From: Xaviernesmea rhizosphaerae
GTDB lineage: Bacteria; Pseudomonadota; Alphaproteobacteria; Rhizobiales; Rhizobiaceae
Assembly (NCBI RefSeq): GCF_001938945.1
Contig: NZ_MKIO01000027.1
Location: forward strand, 105,551 to 169,550
Length of the DNA: 64,000 nt
Reading direction: 5' to 3'
Numbering within the stretch: position 1 is the first letter of the stretch; the number at the start of each line of letters is the position of its first letter. The notes under the pieces are model-generated. The model had not been told where the DNA came from. It searched no databases and saw nothing but the letters and a program-made list of their open reading frames with translations. The position numbers were made by a program, and so were the translations under genes. Below, piece by piece: positions 54,106 to 64,000 of the stretch.

Positions 54106-55011
54106 ATGAGCGATTCGAAATTTCCGCCTGAGAACAATCTGCCGGCCGGCTATGAACCGGCGAAGGTGTGGCAGTGGGAGGCGGGCAATGGTGGCCAGTT
54201 CGCCTCGATCAACCGGCCGATCGCCGGCCCGACGCATGACAAGGATCTGCCCGTCGGCCAGCATCCGCTGCAACTCTATTCGCTGGGCACGCCGAACGGC
54301 GTCAAGGTGACCATCCTTCTGGAAGAGCTTCTGGATGCCGGCCACACGGAGGCCGAATACGATGCCTGGCTGATCAATATCGGCAAGGGCGACCAGTTCG
54401 GCTCGGGCTTCGTCGATGTGAACCCCAACTCCAAGATCCCGGCGCTGATGGACCACAAGCCGAAGGATGGCGGGGCGCCGCTGCGCCTGTTCGAATCCGG
54501 CTCGATCCTCGTCTATCTCGCCGAAAAATTCGGCGCCTTCCTGCCCGCCGACCTGCGCGGGCGCACGGAAGCGCTGAACTGGCTGTTCTGGCAGATGGGC
54601 TCGGCCCCCTTCGTCGGCGGCGGCTTCGGCCATTTCTTCGCCTATGCGCCGGTGAAGATCCAATATGCGATCGACCGCTACGCCATGGAGGCCAAGCGGC
54701 AGATGGACGTGCTGAACCGCCAGCTGGCTGCCAATGAATTCGTCGCCGGCAGCGATTATACCATCGCCGACATGGCGATCTGGCCCTGGTATGGCCGCCT
54801 CGCGCTGGATGATTCCTATCCCCGCGCTGGCGAATTCCTGGCCACGCATGAATATGAGCATGTTGTGCGCTGGGCCAAACAGCTCGGCGCGCGCCGGGGC
54901 GTGAAGCGCGGCGCCATGGTGAACCGCACCTCGGGCGATCCCTCCACCCAACTGCACGAGCGCCACGACGCCGCCGACTTCGACACGAAGACGCAGGACA
55001 AGCTCGGCTGA
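54106..55011 (+). CDS. yghU: YghU, glutathione-dependent disulfide-bond oxidoreductase
   Basis: A 301-residue glutathione transferase-like protein of the YghU/Nu class, which reduces disulfides using two glutathiones. The N-terminal thioredoxin-like domain holds QLYSLGTPNGVKVTILLEEL, then NPNSKIPALMDH and the glutathione motif FESGSILVYLAEKF. The C-terminal helical domain (about 155-270) has DYTIADMAIWPWYG. AAGGGA precedes the chosen ATG. Monocistronic. Length and motifs are standard. Confidence 0.95.
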   Translation: MSDSKFPPENNLPAGYEPAKVWQWEAGNGGQFASINRPIAGPTHDKDLPVGQHPLQLYSLGTPNGVKVTILLEELLDAGHTEAEYDAWLINIGKGDQFGSGFVDVNPNSKIPALMDHKPKDGGAPLRLFESGSILVYLAEKFGAFLPADLRGRTEALNWLFWQMGSAPFVGGGFGHFFAYAPVKIQYAIDRYAMEAKRQMDVLNRQLAANEFVAGSDYTIADMAIWPWYGRLALDDSYPRAGEFLATHEYEHVVRWAKQLGARRGVKRGAMVNRTSGDPSTQLHERHDAADFDTKTQDKLG

Positions 55012-55222
55012 TACCCTTGCCCGCTGTCCGCGCGCTTGCGCGCAGGCGCCGGACACCGCAAAAGAAGGCCGGAGCGCCCGAGCGATTCTGATCGATCGCG
55101 CGGCGCTTCGGCTGCCATGGCTTTGGGAGATCTCCTCAGCGATGGCGTGCGATGAAGAGAATGCGCGTTTCGGGCGATTACGGTGCCGCCGGAGATGCGG
55201 GAGACCGTGCGGAGAAAAAGAC

Positions 55223-55600
55223 ATGGCCAACCTGCCGGAAATGACCAAGCATCGCGGCTTTCCCAGCGGCATGCCGGGCACGGGCATCCAGTTCACCATC
55301 CGCCGCGCCAATCCCAAGGGCGTGACGCCGCTGAAGGCCCTGCCGCGAAAAGGCCGGCCGGGCACCAAGGAATATCGGATCGATGCCGCCTTCCTGCACG
55401 CGCTCTGGCACCATTTCGGCACCGAGCCGTTCGAGCGCGGAAATCTCGATGCCGCCCGGCTGAACCTGCTCTTCGGTCGCGAGGTCGTCGCCGTCGACAA
55501 GAGCTTCGATCCGCTGTCCTACGAGACGCTGCTGCAGATCAACGAGCGCGTGGCGCGCCAGAATTTCCCCGACTCGTTCGACGACGTGTTCGAGGTGTAA
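55223..55600 (+). CDS. Unrecognised small protein, 125 aa
   Basis: I do not recognise a domain. It is a basic, soluble protein with no signal peptide and no membrane segment. It has a PRxGxPGT-like stretch and a C-terminal acidic end (DDVFEV). GGAG precedes the ATG, and a longer upstream frame lacks one. It ends 11 bases from the convergent methylmalonyl-CoA epimerase gene. It may be one of the conserved small hypothetical proteins of this order, but I cannot confirm that. Confidence 0.65.
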   Translation: MANLPEMTKHRGFPSGMPGTGIQFTIRRANPKGVTPLKALPRKGRPGTKEYRIDAAFLHALWHHFGTEPFERGNLDAARLNLLFGREVVAVDKSFDPLSYETLLQINERVARQNFPDSFDDVFEV

Positions 55601-55611
55601 GGCGCGCGCAC

Positions 55612-56013
55612 TCACCCCTGCTCGAACTCCACCAGCGCGCCCTGAAAATCCTTGGGGTGCACGAAGATCACCGGCTTGCCATGCGCCCCATTTTTTGGCC
55701 TGCCATCGCCCAGCAGGCGCGCGCCGAGGCCGGTGACCGTTTCGGCTGCGGCCGCGATGTCCTCCACCTCCAGGCAAATGTGATGGATGCCGCCGGCCGG
55801 GTTCTTCTCCAGAAAGCCCGCGATCGGCGAGGCCTCGCCGAAGGGCGCGAGAAGCTCGATCTTGGTGTTGGGCAGGGTGACGAAGACGACGGTGACGCCA
55901 TGCTCCGCCAGGTCCTGCGGCGCGGAGACCTGAGCCCCCAGCGCGCGATAGGGGGCGGCGGCCTTTTCGAGATCCGGCACGGCGATGGCGACGTGGTTCA
56001 GCCCTGTGATCAT
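55612..56013 (-). CDS. mce: Methylmalonyl-CoA epimerase
   Basis: A 133-residue glyoxalase-fold enzyme that interconverts the (R) and (S) forms of methylmalonyl-CoA. The metal-binding pattern includes H7 in GLNHVAIAVPDLEKA and the His pair in GIHHICLEVEDI, plus the C-terminal Glu in GALVEFEQ. The start lies eight bases from the mutase stop, so it is the downstream member of the mutase operon. It makes the isomer needed by the B12-dependent mutase. Confidence 0.95.
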   Translation of the reverse strand: MITGLNHVAIAVPDLEKAAAPYRALGAQVSAPQDLAEHGVTVVFVTLPNTKIELLAPFGEASPIAGFLEKNPAGGIHHICLEVEDIAAAAETVTGLGARLLGDGRPKNGAHGKPVIFVHPKDFQGALVEFEQG

Positions 56014-56021
56014 GTTCTATC

Positions 56022-58160
56022 TCACTGGTTGCGGCGCTTGCCTTCGAGAAGATCGAGAACGGCATTGGCCGCCTCCAGAACCGGCGTGCCCGGCCCGAAC
56101 ACGGCGGCAACGCCGTGCTCCATCAGGAAGGCATAGTCCTGCCTGGGAATGACGCCGCCGACCACGACGATCACCTCGCTTGCGCCGCGCGCCTTCAAGG
56201 CCTCCACCAGCTGCGGCGCCAGCGTCTTGTGGCCGGCGGCGAGCGAGGAGAGGCCGACGACCTGCACGCCATTTTCCACCGCCATGGCCGCCGCCTCGTC
56301 CGGCGTCTGGAACAGGGGCCCAGCCAGCACGTCGAAGCCGATATCGCCGAAGGCCGAGGCGATCACCTTGGCGCCGCGATCATGTCCGTCCTGCCCGAGC
56401 TTGGCCACCATGATGCGCGGCGCGGCCCCGCGCGCCGCTGCGTGCGCGGCAAGCCGGCCGGTCAGCGTCTCATATTCGGGATCGTCGGCATAGGCCGGGC
56501 CGTAAATGTCGCCGACCACCTCGGGCCGGGCCGTGTGATCGCCGAAGCACTGGCGCAGCGTGTCGGAGATCTCGCCGACCGTGGCGCGCGCCCGCGCCGC
56601 CTCAACGGCCGCCTCCAGCAGATTGCCGGCCCCGGAGCGGGCAACCTCCGCCAGAAGGCCGAGCGTCTCGGCCACCCTCGCCGCGTCGCGCGTCTGCCGC
56701 GTTCTCTCCAGCCGCGCGATCTGCGCCAGGCGCACGGCGGTGTTGTCGATGGACAGGATGTCGATCGGCTCCTCGTTTTCGAGCCTGTAGGCGTTGACGC
56801 CGACGATGATCTCCTCGCGCCGGTCCACCCGCGCCTGGCGCAGCGTCGCCGCCTCCTCGATCAGCCGTTTCGGCAGGCCGTCCGCCACCGCGCGGGTCAT
56901 CCCGCCGAGCGCCTCCACCTCCTCGATCAGCGCCCAGGCCTTTTCCGCCAGTTCGTTGGTCAGGCTTTCCACATAATAGGAGCCGGCCAAGGGATCGACC
57001 ACGCGGGTCACGCCGGTCTCGTGCTGGAGGATCAGCTGGGTGTTGCGGGCGATGCGGGCGGAAAATTCCGTCGGCAGCGCCATGGCCTCATCCAGCGCAT
57101 TGGTGTGCAGCGACTGCGTGCCGCCGAGCACGGCCGAGAGCGCCTCATAGGCCGTGCGGATGACGTTGTTATAGGGGTCCTGCTCCTGCAGCGAGACGCC
57201 GGAGGTCTGGCAATGGGTGCGCAGCATCAGCGAGGCCGGCTTTTTCGGCTGGAATTCCTGCATGATCCGCGTCCACAAGAGCCGCGCCGCGCGCAGCTTG
57301 GCCGCCTCCATGAAGAAATTCATGCCGATGGCGAAGAAGAAGGAAAGCCGGCCGGCGAACTCGTCCACATCGAGCCCCTTGGCCAGCGCCGCGCGCACAT
57401 AGTCGCGCCCGTCGGCCAGCGTGAAGGCCAGCTCCTGCACCAATGTCGCGCCCGCCTCCTGCATGTGGTAGCCGGAGATGGAGACGGAATTGAAGCGCGG
57501 CATCTCCCGCGCGGTATAGTCGATGATGTCGGCAACGATCCGCATCGAGGGTTCGGGCGGATAGATATAGGTGTTGCGGACCATGAACTCCTTGAGAATG
57601 TCGTTCTGAATGGTGCCGGAGAGCACGGCGCGGGGACAGCCCTGCTCCTCGCCCGCGACGATGAAACAGGCGAGGATCGGGATGACCGCGCCGTTCATGG
57701 TCATGGAAACCGACATGTCTTTGAGCGGAATCCCGTCGAACAGGATCTTCATGTCCTCGACGCTGTCGATCGCCACGCCCGCCTTACCGACATCGCCTTC
57801 CACACGCGGATGGTCGCTGTCATAACCGCGATGTGTCGCGAGATCGAAGGCGACCGAGAGGCCCTTCTGGCCGGCCGCCAGATTGCGGCGGTAGAAGGCA
57901 TTGGATTCCTCCGCCGTTGAGAAGCCGGCATATTGGCGGATGGTCCAGGGCCTGCCGGCATACATGGTGGCCCTCGGGCCGCGCACGAAGGGCGCCAGGC
58001 CTGGCAGGCTGTCGAGATGCGCGAGCCCTTGCAGATCCTCGGCCGTATAGAGCGGCTTGACGGCGATGCCCTCGGGCGTGTTCCAGACCAGGGTGTCAGG
58101 CGAAGCTTTGAGTTCCTTTTCCGCCAGTGCCTGCCAGTCGGCGACGGTTTTCTTGCTCAT
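56022..58160 (-). CDS. scpA: Methylmalonyl-CoA mutase, adenosylcobalamin-dependent
   Basis: A 712-residue mutase that turns (R)-methylmalonyl-CoA into succinyl-CoA with adenosylcobalamin. The N-terminal TIM-barrel shows [20 protein letters not shown] and the substrate-site region [15 protein letters not shown]. The C-terminal B12-binding domain carries the lower-ligand motif [11 protein letters not shown] with H593. GGAGGATC stands before the start; a longer frame adds a stretch overlapping the antitoxin promoter. One polypeptide holds the whole enzyme, as in homodimeric forms. It is followed by the epimerase gene. Confidence 0.97.
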   Translation of the reverse strand: MSKKTVADWQALAEKELKASPDTLVWNTPEGIAVKPLYTAEDLQGLAHLDSLPGLAPFVRGPRATMYAGRPWTIRQYAGFSTAEESNAFYRRNLAAGQKGLSVAFDLATHRGYDSDHPRVEGDVGKAGVAIDSVEDMKILFDGIPLKDMSVSMTMNGAVIPILACFIVAGEEQGCPRAVLSGTIQNDILKEFMVRNTYIYPPEPSMRIVADIIDYTAREMPRFNSVSISGYHMQEAGATLVQELAFTLADGRDYVRAALAKGLDVDEFAGRLSFFFAIGMNFFMEAAKLRAARLLWTRIMQEFQPKKPASLMLRTHCQTSGVSLQEQDPYNNVIRTAYEALSAVLGGTQSLHTNALDEAMALPTEFSARIARNTQLILQHETGVTRVVDPLAGSYYVESLTNELAEKAWALIEEVEALGGMTRAVADGLPKRLIEEAATLRQARVDRREEIIVGVNAYRLENEEPIDILSIDNTAVRLAQIARLERTRQTRDAARVAETLGLLAEVARSGAGNLLEAAVEAARARATVGEISDTLRQCFGDHTARPEVVGDIYGPAYADDPEYETLTGRLAAHAAARGAAPRIMVAKLGQDGHDRGAKVIASAFGDIGFDVLAGPLFQTPDEAAAMAVENGVQVVGLSSLAAGHKTLAPQLVEALKARGASEVIVVVGGVIPRQDYAFLMEHGVAAVFGPGTPVLEAANAVLDLLEGKRRNQ

Positions 58161-58266
58161 CGGCTGATCCTCCAAAAGGCCGGCATCCCGGTCCGCGCCG
58201 CTTTGAAATTGACGAGATTGCGACTGGGTAGCATTTTGGGTGCAGGTACCACGGGAGCCCCGCGCC

Positions 58267-58536
58267 ATGACCGTAAAAGCATCCGTCTCGATCTCCGACC
58301 AGCAGGACGCCTTTGCCCGCCGGCTCGTGGAAGAAGGCCGCTATGCCAGCGTGAGCGCCGTCGTCCAGCGCGGGCTGGAGCTCCTGCGGAAAGAGACGGA
58401 ACGGAAAGAGGCCGAAATAAAGGCCCTGCGCGCCTTGATCGAGGAAAGGAGCAAGGGGCCGTTTCTGACGATGGAGGAGAGCCGTCAACGGATTGACGAG
58501 ATGCTTGTGCGAAAGAAAGCCGCTCTCGGTCTATAA
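58267..58536 (+). CDS. ParD-like antitoxin (orphan)
   Basis: An 89-residue CopG/ribbon-helix-helix antitoxin of the ParD type. The beta strand and helix pair are at [19 protein letters not shown] and [15 protein letters not shown]. The rest is an acidic, helical tail ([17 protein letters not shown]) that would bind a toxin. No ParE toxin gene follows: the next 51 bases hold no frame and the next gene is the opposite-strand pccA. GGGAG precedes the start. It is divergent from the mutase gene. It may be a leftover of a lost pair or an antitoxin acting on a distant toxin. Confidence 0.8.
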   Translation: MTVKASVSISDQQDAFARRLVEEGRYASVSAVVQRGLELLRKETERKEAEIKALRALIEERSKGPFLTMEESRQRIDEMLVRKKAALGL

Positions 58537-58587
58537 GATCAAGCCCGCGGCGACGGCAAACGCCTGATCGCTGCCTTACCCCACGCA

Positions 58588-60597
<2,010 letters not shown>

Positions 60598-60688
60598 GGG
60601 GTCTGCGGCTCTTTGGCAATGTCAGAAGCAGGGAGGTTCGGAAGCCGGCGCATGGCCCGGCTGCCGCATGGCCGGAAGGCGCTGCGGC

Positions 60689-62221
60689 CTAAAGCGGAAT
60701 TGTGTCGTGCTTCTTCCAGTGCGTCTCCACCCGCTTGCCCCGGAGCGCGGCAAAGGCGCGGGCGATGCGCCTGCGGGAGGAATGCGGCATGATCACCTCG
60801 TCGATGAAGCCGCGCTCGGCCGCGACGAAGGGATTGGCGAAGCGCTCCTCGTAATCGCGGGTGCGCGCGGCGATCTTGTCGGGGTCGCCGAGTTCGGCGC
60901 GGTAGAGGATCTCGGCCGCGCCCTTGGCGCCCATCACGGCGATCTCGGCCGTCGGCCAGGCATAGTTGATGTCGGCGCCGATATGTTTGGAAGCCATCAC
61001 GTCATAGGCGCCGCCATAGGCCTTTCGGGTGATCAGCGTCACCATCGGCACGGTGGCCTCGGAATAGGCAAAGAGCAGCTTGGCGCCATGCTTGATCACG
61101 CCGCCATATTCCTGCGCCGTGCCGGGCAGGAAGCCGGGCACGTCCACCAGCGTCAGCAGCGGAATGGAGAAGGCATCGCAGAAGCGCACGAATTTCGCCG
61201 CCTTGCGGGCGCTGTCGATGTCGAGGCAGCCGGCCAGCACCATCGGCTGGTTGGCGACCACGCCGATCGTCTGCCCCTCCAGCCGGATGAAGCCGGTGAT
61301 GATGTTGCGAGCAAAGGCTTCCTGCAGCTCGAAGAAATCGCCCTCGTCGGCCAGCGCAAGGATCAGCTCCTTCATGTCATAGGGCTTGGTGGCGCTGTCG
61401 GGGATCAGCGTGTCGAGCCGCATCTCCAGCCGGGCGGGGTCGTCGTAAAACGGCCGGGTCGGCGGCTTCTCGCGGTTGTTAAGCGGCAGGAAATCGAAGA
61501 GCTGGCGCACGGCCTCCAGCGTCTCGATGTCGTTCTCGTAAGCGGCGTCGGCCACGGAGGAGCGCTTGGTATGGGTGGCCGCGCCGCCCAGCTCTTCGGC
61601 CGTGACGATCTCGTTGGTCACCGTCTTCACCACGTCGGGGCCGGTGACGAACATGTAGGAACTGTCGCGCACCATGAAGATGAAATCGGTCATGGCCGGC
61701 GAATAGACCGCACCGCCGGCGCAGGGGCCCATGATCACGGAGATCTGCGGGATGACGCCGGACGCCTCGGCATTGCGGCGGAACACCTCGGCATAGCCGG
61801 CGAGCGAGGCCACGCCTTCCTGGATGCGGGCGCCGCCGGAATCGTTGAGCCCGATCACCGGCGCACCGACGCGCACGGCCATGTCCATGATCTTGCAGAT
61901 CTTCTGCGCATGGGTTTCCGAGAGAGAGCCGCCGAGGACGGTGAAATCCTGGGAAAAGACATAGACCTGCCGGCCATTGATCGTGCCCCAGCCGGTGACC
62001 ACGCCATCGCCCGCCACCTTCTGCTCTGCCATGCCGAAATCCACGGCGCGGTGGGTGACATACATGTCCATCTCTTCAAACGACCCCTCGTCGAGCAGCA
62101 CCTCGATGCGCTCGCGGGCCGTGAGCTTGCCCTTGGCATGCTGCGCGTCGATCCGCTTCTTCCCGCCGCCGAGGCGGGCCTGCGCGCGCCGCAGCTCCAA
62201 TTGCTCGAGAATCGACCGCAT
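60689..62221 (-). CDS. pccB: Propionyl-CoA carboxylase beta (carboxyltransferase) subunit
   Basis: A 510-residue carboxyltransferase in the crotonase fold. Domain N shows the oxyanion region [19 protein letters not shown], and domain C holds [15 protein letters not shown] with [19 protein letters not shown]. Length is standard. GGAGGAAGAAG precedes the chosen ATG; the longer frame adds 72 residues of noncoding character. First gene in the leftward pccB-pccA pair. Acts with PccA on propionyl-CoA from odd-chain fat, valine and isoleucine breakdown. Confidence 0.97.
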   Translation of the reverse strand: MRSILEQLELRRAQARLGGGKKRIDAQHAKGKLTARERIEVLLDEGSFEEMDMYVTHRAVDFGMAEQKVAGDGVVTGWGTINGRQVYVFSQDFTVLGGSLSETHAQKICKIMDMAVRVGAPVIGLNDSGGARIQEGVASLAGYAEVFRRNAEASGVIPQISVIMGPCAGGAVYSPAMTDFIFMVRDSSYMFVTGPDVVKTVTNEIVTAEELGGAATHTKRSSVADAAYENDIETLEAVRQLFDFLPLNNREKPPTRPFYDDPARLEMRLDTLIPDSATKPYDMKELILALADEGDFFELQEAFARNIITGFIRLEGQTIGVVANQPMVLAGCLDIDSARKAAKFVRFCDAFSIPLLTLVDVPGFLPGTAQEYGGVIKHGAKLLFAYSEATVPMVTLITRKAYGGAYDVMASKHIGADINYAWPTAEIAVMGAKGAAEILYRAELGDPDKIAARTRDYEERFANPFVAAERGFIDEVIMPHSSRRRIARAFAALRGKRVETHWKKHDTIPL

Positions 62222-62582
62222 CTTCTTCCTCCACACTGTGCGCCGCCCCGCTCCCCCAGGGTAAGGTCCGGCAAGAGCCTGACCGCAAACGCCAATCCGC
62301 CCTGCCGTCAGCCTGCCCGGGCCGCTGGTCGCGCGGGTAAACTGGTCCGGCTTGTCCGCTTCTGTCAATCGAGCCTTTTGTCTTGTGCGCCCTGAGCTAT
62401 GGAAAGGTTTCGCAATGGCGAGGCCGCCCGCGGCCACGGCCCCGCCGGCACATACCGGTCTTTCGCCCGCGGAACCTTCGCCCCCGCTTGCCGTTCACGC
62501 GATCGAGCACCATTTTCACTGCGCCGTGCTACAGCAGCGCCGTCGTCACGTGGGCGGCACTTCGTCCCGGGGGAGACGCCTT
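62222..62582. other. 361-bp divergent gap upstream of pccB and the RibD-like gene
   Basis: Between divergent genes. A modestly AT-richer stretch, TTCTGTCAATCGAGCC to TTTTGTCTTG (about 62361-62387), is the only place where promoters look likely. Leading frames that extend both genes into this gap read as noncoding. No palindrome is strong enough to call. Confidence 0.5.
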
Positions 62583-63476
62583 ATGCGCATGATCACCATG
62601 ACCGATGCTCTGTGGACACACATTCTCGCCTTGCGGGGCAGCGCGCAGGGCGCGGCGGCCGAAGAGCTGGATCCGGCCGTGGCGCTCTATGCCCCCATTG
62701 CGGCGGCGCCGTGCCGCTTCGTGCTGGCGCAGGTCGGCCAGTCGCTCGACGGGCGTGTGGCGACCCCTTCCGGCGATGCGCGCGATATTTCCTGCGCGGA
62801 GGGCATCGCCCATCTGCATCGCTGCCGGGCGCTGGTCGAGGCGGTGATCGTCGGCGTGCGCACCGTGCTGATGGACGATCCGCGCCTGTCGGTGCGCGCG
62901 GTCAAGGGACCGAACCCTGTCAGGGTGATCATCGACTGTCGCGCCGAGCTGACCGGCGCGGAAAGCCTGTTTCACGATGGCGGCGCGCCGGTGCTGGTGA
63001 TGCGCGCCGAGGATGCGCCGGAGCGTCCCTGCAAGGCGGAGATCATCCGCCTGCCGAAAAACGGCAACGGCCTGGACCCCGCCGCCATTCTGGACGTGCT
63101 TGCAGCAAGAGGTCTGAACAGGGTGCTTGTGGAAGGCGGCGCGCGCACCATCGCCCGCTTCATGGAGGCAGGGCTGGTCGATCGGCTGCATGTGTCGATC
63201 GCCCCGCTGATCATCGGCTCGGGCCCGCCCGGCATCGCCCTGTCGCCGATCGAGCGGCTGTCGAGCGCCCGCCGTCCGGCGGCGAGCCTCTTTCTGCTGG
63301 GCGAGGATATCCTCTTCGATTGCGACCTCAGGGCGCCGGACCGCTCATTCGCGGGGCAGGGTGTCGGGCAGGGCGCCGGGCAAAGCGAGGAAATCGGCGT
63401 GGCCGACCACGCACCGGCTTCCGGCCTTGCCGACCGCTGCCAGACGGAAGTCGAGCCATGTCCGGATGTCGCTTGA
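62583..63476 (+). CDS. RibD C-terminal domain reductase
   Basis: A 297-residue protein with the dihydrofolate-reductase-like RibD_C domain (about 45-245). Signs: LAQVGQSLDGRVATPSGDAR, GVRTVLMDDPRLSVR, VEGGARTIARFMEAGLVDRL and IIGSGPPGIALSP. It has no deaminase domain, so it is not full RibD; other members reduce flavin-pathway or folate-like intermediates. GGGAG precedes the ATG. The last 50 or so residues (after LFDCDLRAPD) are a Gly/Gln/Ala-rich tail antisense to the methyltransferase gene, which overlaps it by 132 bases. Confidence 0.85.
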   Translation: MRMITMTDALWTHILALRGSAQGAAAEELDPAVALYAPIAAAPCRFVLAQVGQSLDGRVATPSGDARDISCAEGIAHLHRCRALVEAVIVGVRTVLMDDPRLSVRAVKGPNPVRVIIDCRAELTGAESLFHDGGAPVLVMRAEDAPERPCKAEIIRLPKNGNGLDPAAILDVLAARGLNRVLVEGGARTIARFMEAGLVDRLHVSIAPLIIGSGPPGIALSPIERLSSARRPAASLFLLGEDILFDCDLRAPDRSFAGQGVGQGAGQSEEIGVADHAPASGLADRCQTEVEPCPDVA

Positions 63477-64000
63477 GGTCAGCGAGCCGATTTCGCCCAA
63501 CGGCTGCTCCAGCCCCTTGAGAAGGGCGGCCTGAAGCGCGGCCTCGTCCGGCCCCAGCTCCCACGGGCTCGATTCCACCTCCGTCCTGTAGCCGAGCGCC
63601 TCGAACTGCCTGACGAGATACGCGGTGGCCTCGGGGCCCAGAGCGGGGCCCAGGCCCTTGTCGATCCTCTGGTGCCGGTTGAAGTCCTCCACCACCTGAC
63701 GGTCCAGCGGATGGGCGATCGACCACTCCATGCGCCCGTCATAGTTCAGCGCCGCATAGAGGCCGACACCGCGCGCCGCCAGGAGGCAGGCGAAGCGAGC
63801 GCAGAAGGCATCCGAGCAAAGATCGAACAGGGCCGATGCGGTGACCATGGAGACGCCGTCGAGCGCCAAACTCTCGGCCTGGTTCAGGTCGAATTCGTGG
63901 AGCGAGACCGTCCCGGTCTCGCCGATCCGCCGTGCCGCCTCCGCCAAAAGCAGCGGATCATGGTCCAGCAGCCGCCAGCGGGTCTGCGCCGGGAAATCCG
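63345..64000 (-). CDS. SAM-dependent methyltransferase-like protein (5' end cut by window edge)
   Basis: The frame enters from the right edge and runs for about 218 codons to its stop. The part seen has WRLLDHDPLLLAEAARRIGE, an acidic-loop SAM-binding pattern, then ALDGVSMVTASALFDLCSDAF and LYAALNYDGRMEW. These fit a class I methyltransferase of the SAM-binding type. The glycine motif I region lies outside. The end is convergent with the RibD-like gene and overlaps it by 132 bases. Target unknown. Confidence 0.75.
   Translation of the reverse strand, partial: DFPAQTRWRLLDHDPLLLAEAARRIGETGTVSLHEFDLNQAESLALDGVSMVTASALFDLCSDAFCARFACLLAARGVGLYAALNYDGRMEWSIAHPLDRQVVEDFNRHQRIDKGLGPALGPEATAYLVRQFEALGYRTEVESSPWELGPDEAALQAALLKGLEQPLGEIGSLTSSDIRTWLDFRLAAVGKAGSRCVVGHADFLALPGALPDTLPRE

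Overview
The window is GC-rich (about two thirds G+C by eye), densely coded chromosomal DNA. It looks like an alphaproteobacterium of the Rhizobiales/Hyphomicrobiales, probably Rhizobiaceae-like. The grounds are the gene families (kdpFABC-DE with an EIIA-Ntr-like gene, ArgP/LysE, YghU, biotin-dependent PccA/PccB with a B12-dependent mutase, CbiM-like cobalt permease), two cobalamin riboswitches, and repeated intergenic palindromes with cores like GCATCGGACCGAAAAG that are typical of rhizobial genomes. I see no rRNA, tRNA, CRISPR array, prophage or transposase gene.

Layout. 1-2.2 kb: leftward copper genes (SCO1/SenC cut by the window edge, PCu(A)C chaperone with a Met/His-rich tail, small Cys-rich membrane protein). 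2.4-5.2 kb: an unknown protein, a cobalamin riboswitch driving a lone CbiM-type permease, and a Crp/Fnr regulator. 5.4-9.7 kb: RND efflux adaptor and pump. 9.9-19.3 kb: high-affinity K+ uptake (27-aa ORF, kdpF, kdpA, kdpB, kdpC, terminator, kdpD, kdpE, EIIA-Ntr-like gene). 19.4-24.5 kb: Na+/H+ antiporter, PAS-GGDEF cyclase, PhnA-like protein, and divergent argP and LysE/ArgO exporter. 24.6-30.6 kb: BMP-type ABC importer operon carrying an amidase. 30.9-33.2 kb: ABC-F protein and nucleoside deoxyribosyltransferase. 33.7-38.2 kb: a second cobalamin riboswitch and a corrinoid-type ABC importer (ATPase, binding protein, permease), with a Phd/PIN-like toxin-antitoxin pair lodged between binding protein and permease. 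38.4-44.6 kb: TriABC-like RND operon (two lipoprotein adaptors and one pump) with divergent TetR regulator.

45.1-51.7 kb: gluconokinase-like gene, then a leftward sugar operon made of a TrpA-like TIM barrel, an FGGY kinase, and a ribose-type ABC importer. 51.9-55.6 kb: queC with a MITE-like palindromic element inserted at its stop, a zinc alcohol dehydrogenase, YghU, and a small unknown protein. 55.6-62.2 kb: the propionyl-CoA to succinyl-CoA route (pccB, pccA, methylmalonyl-CoA mutase, epimerase) with an orphan ParD-like antitoxin inside. 62.6-64 kb: a RibD-C-domain reductase overlapping convergently with a methyltransferase cut by the right edge.

Themes. Corrinoid economy recurs: a cobalt permease and a B12-type importer sit under cobalamin riboswitches, and a B12-dependent mutase lies in the same window. 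Membrane transport dominates: two RND systems, three ABC importers, Kdp, an antiporter and an amino-acid exporter. The least conventional arrangements are the TrpA-like enzyme in a kinase/ABC sugar operon, the amidase inside the BMP transporter operon, the toxin-antitoxin pair bracketed by palindromes inside the B12 transporter, and the 140-bp MITE-like element at the end of queC. All functions are assigned from sequence reading only; no database search was run.
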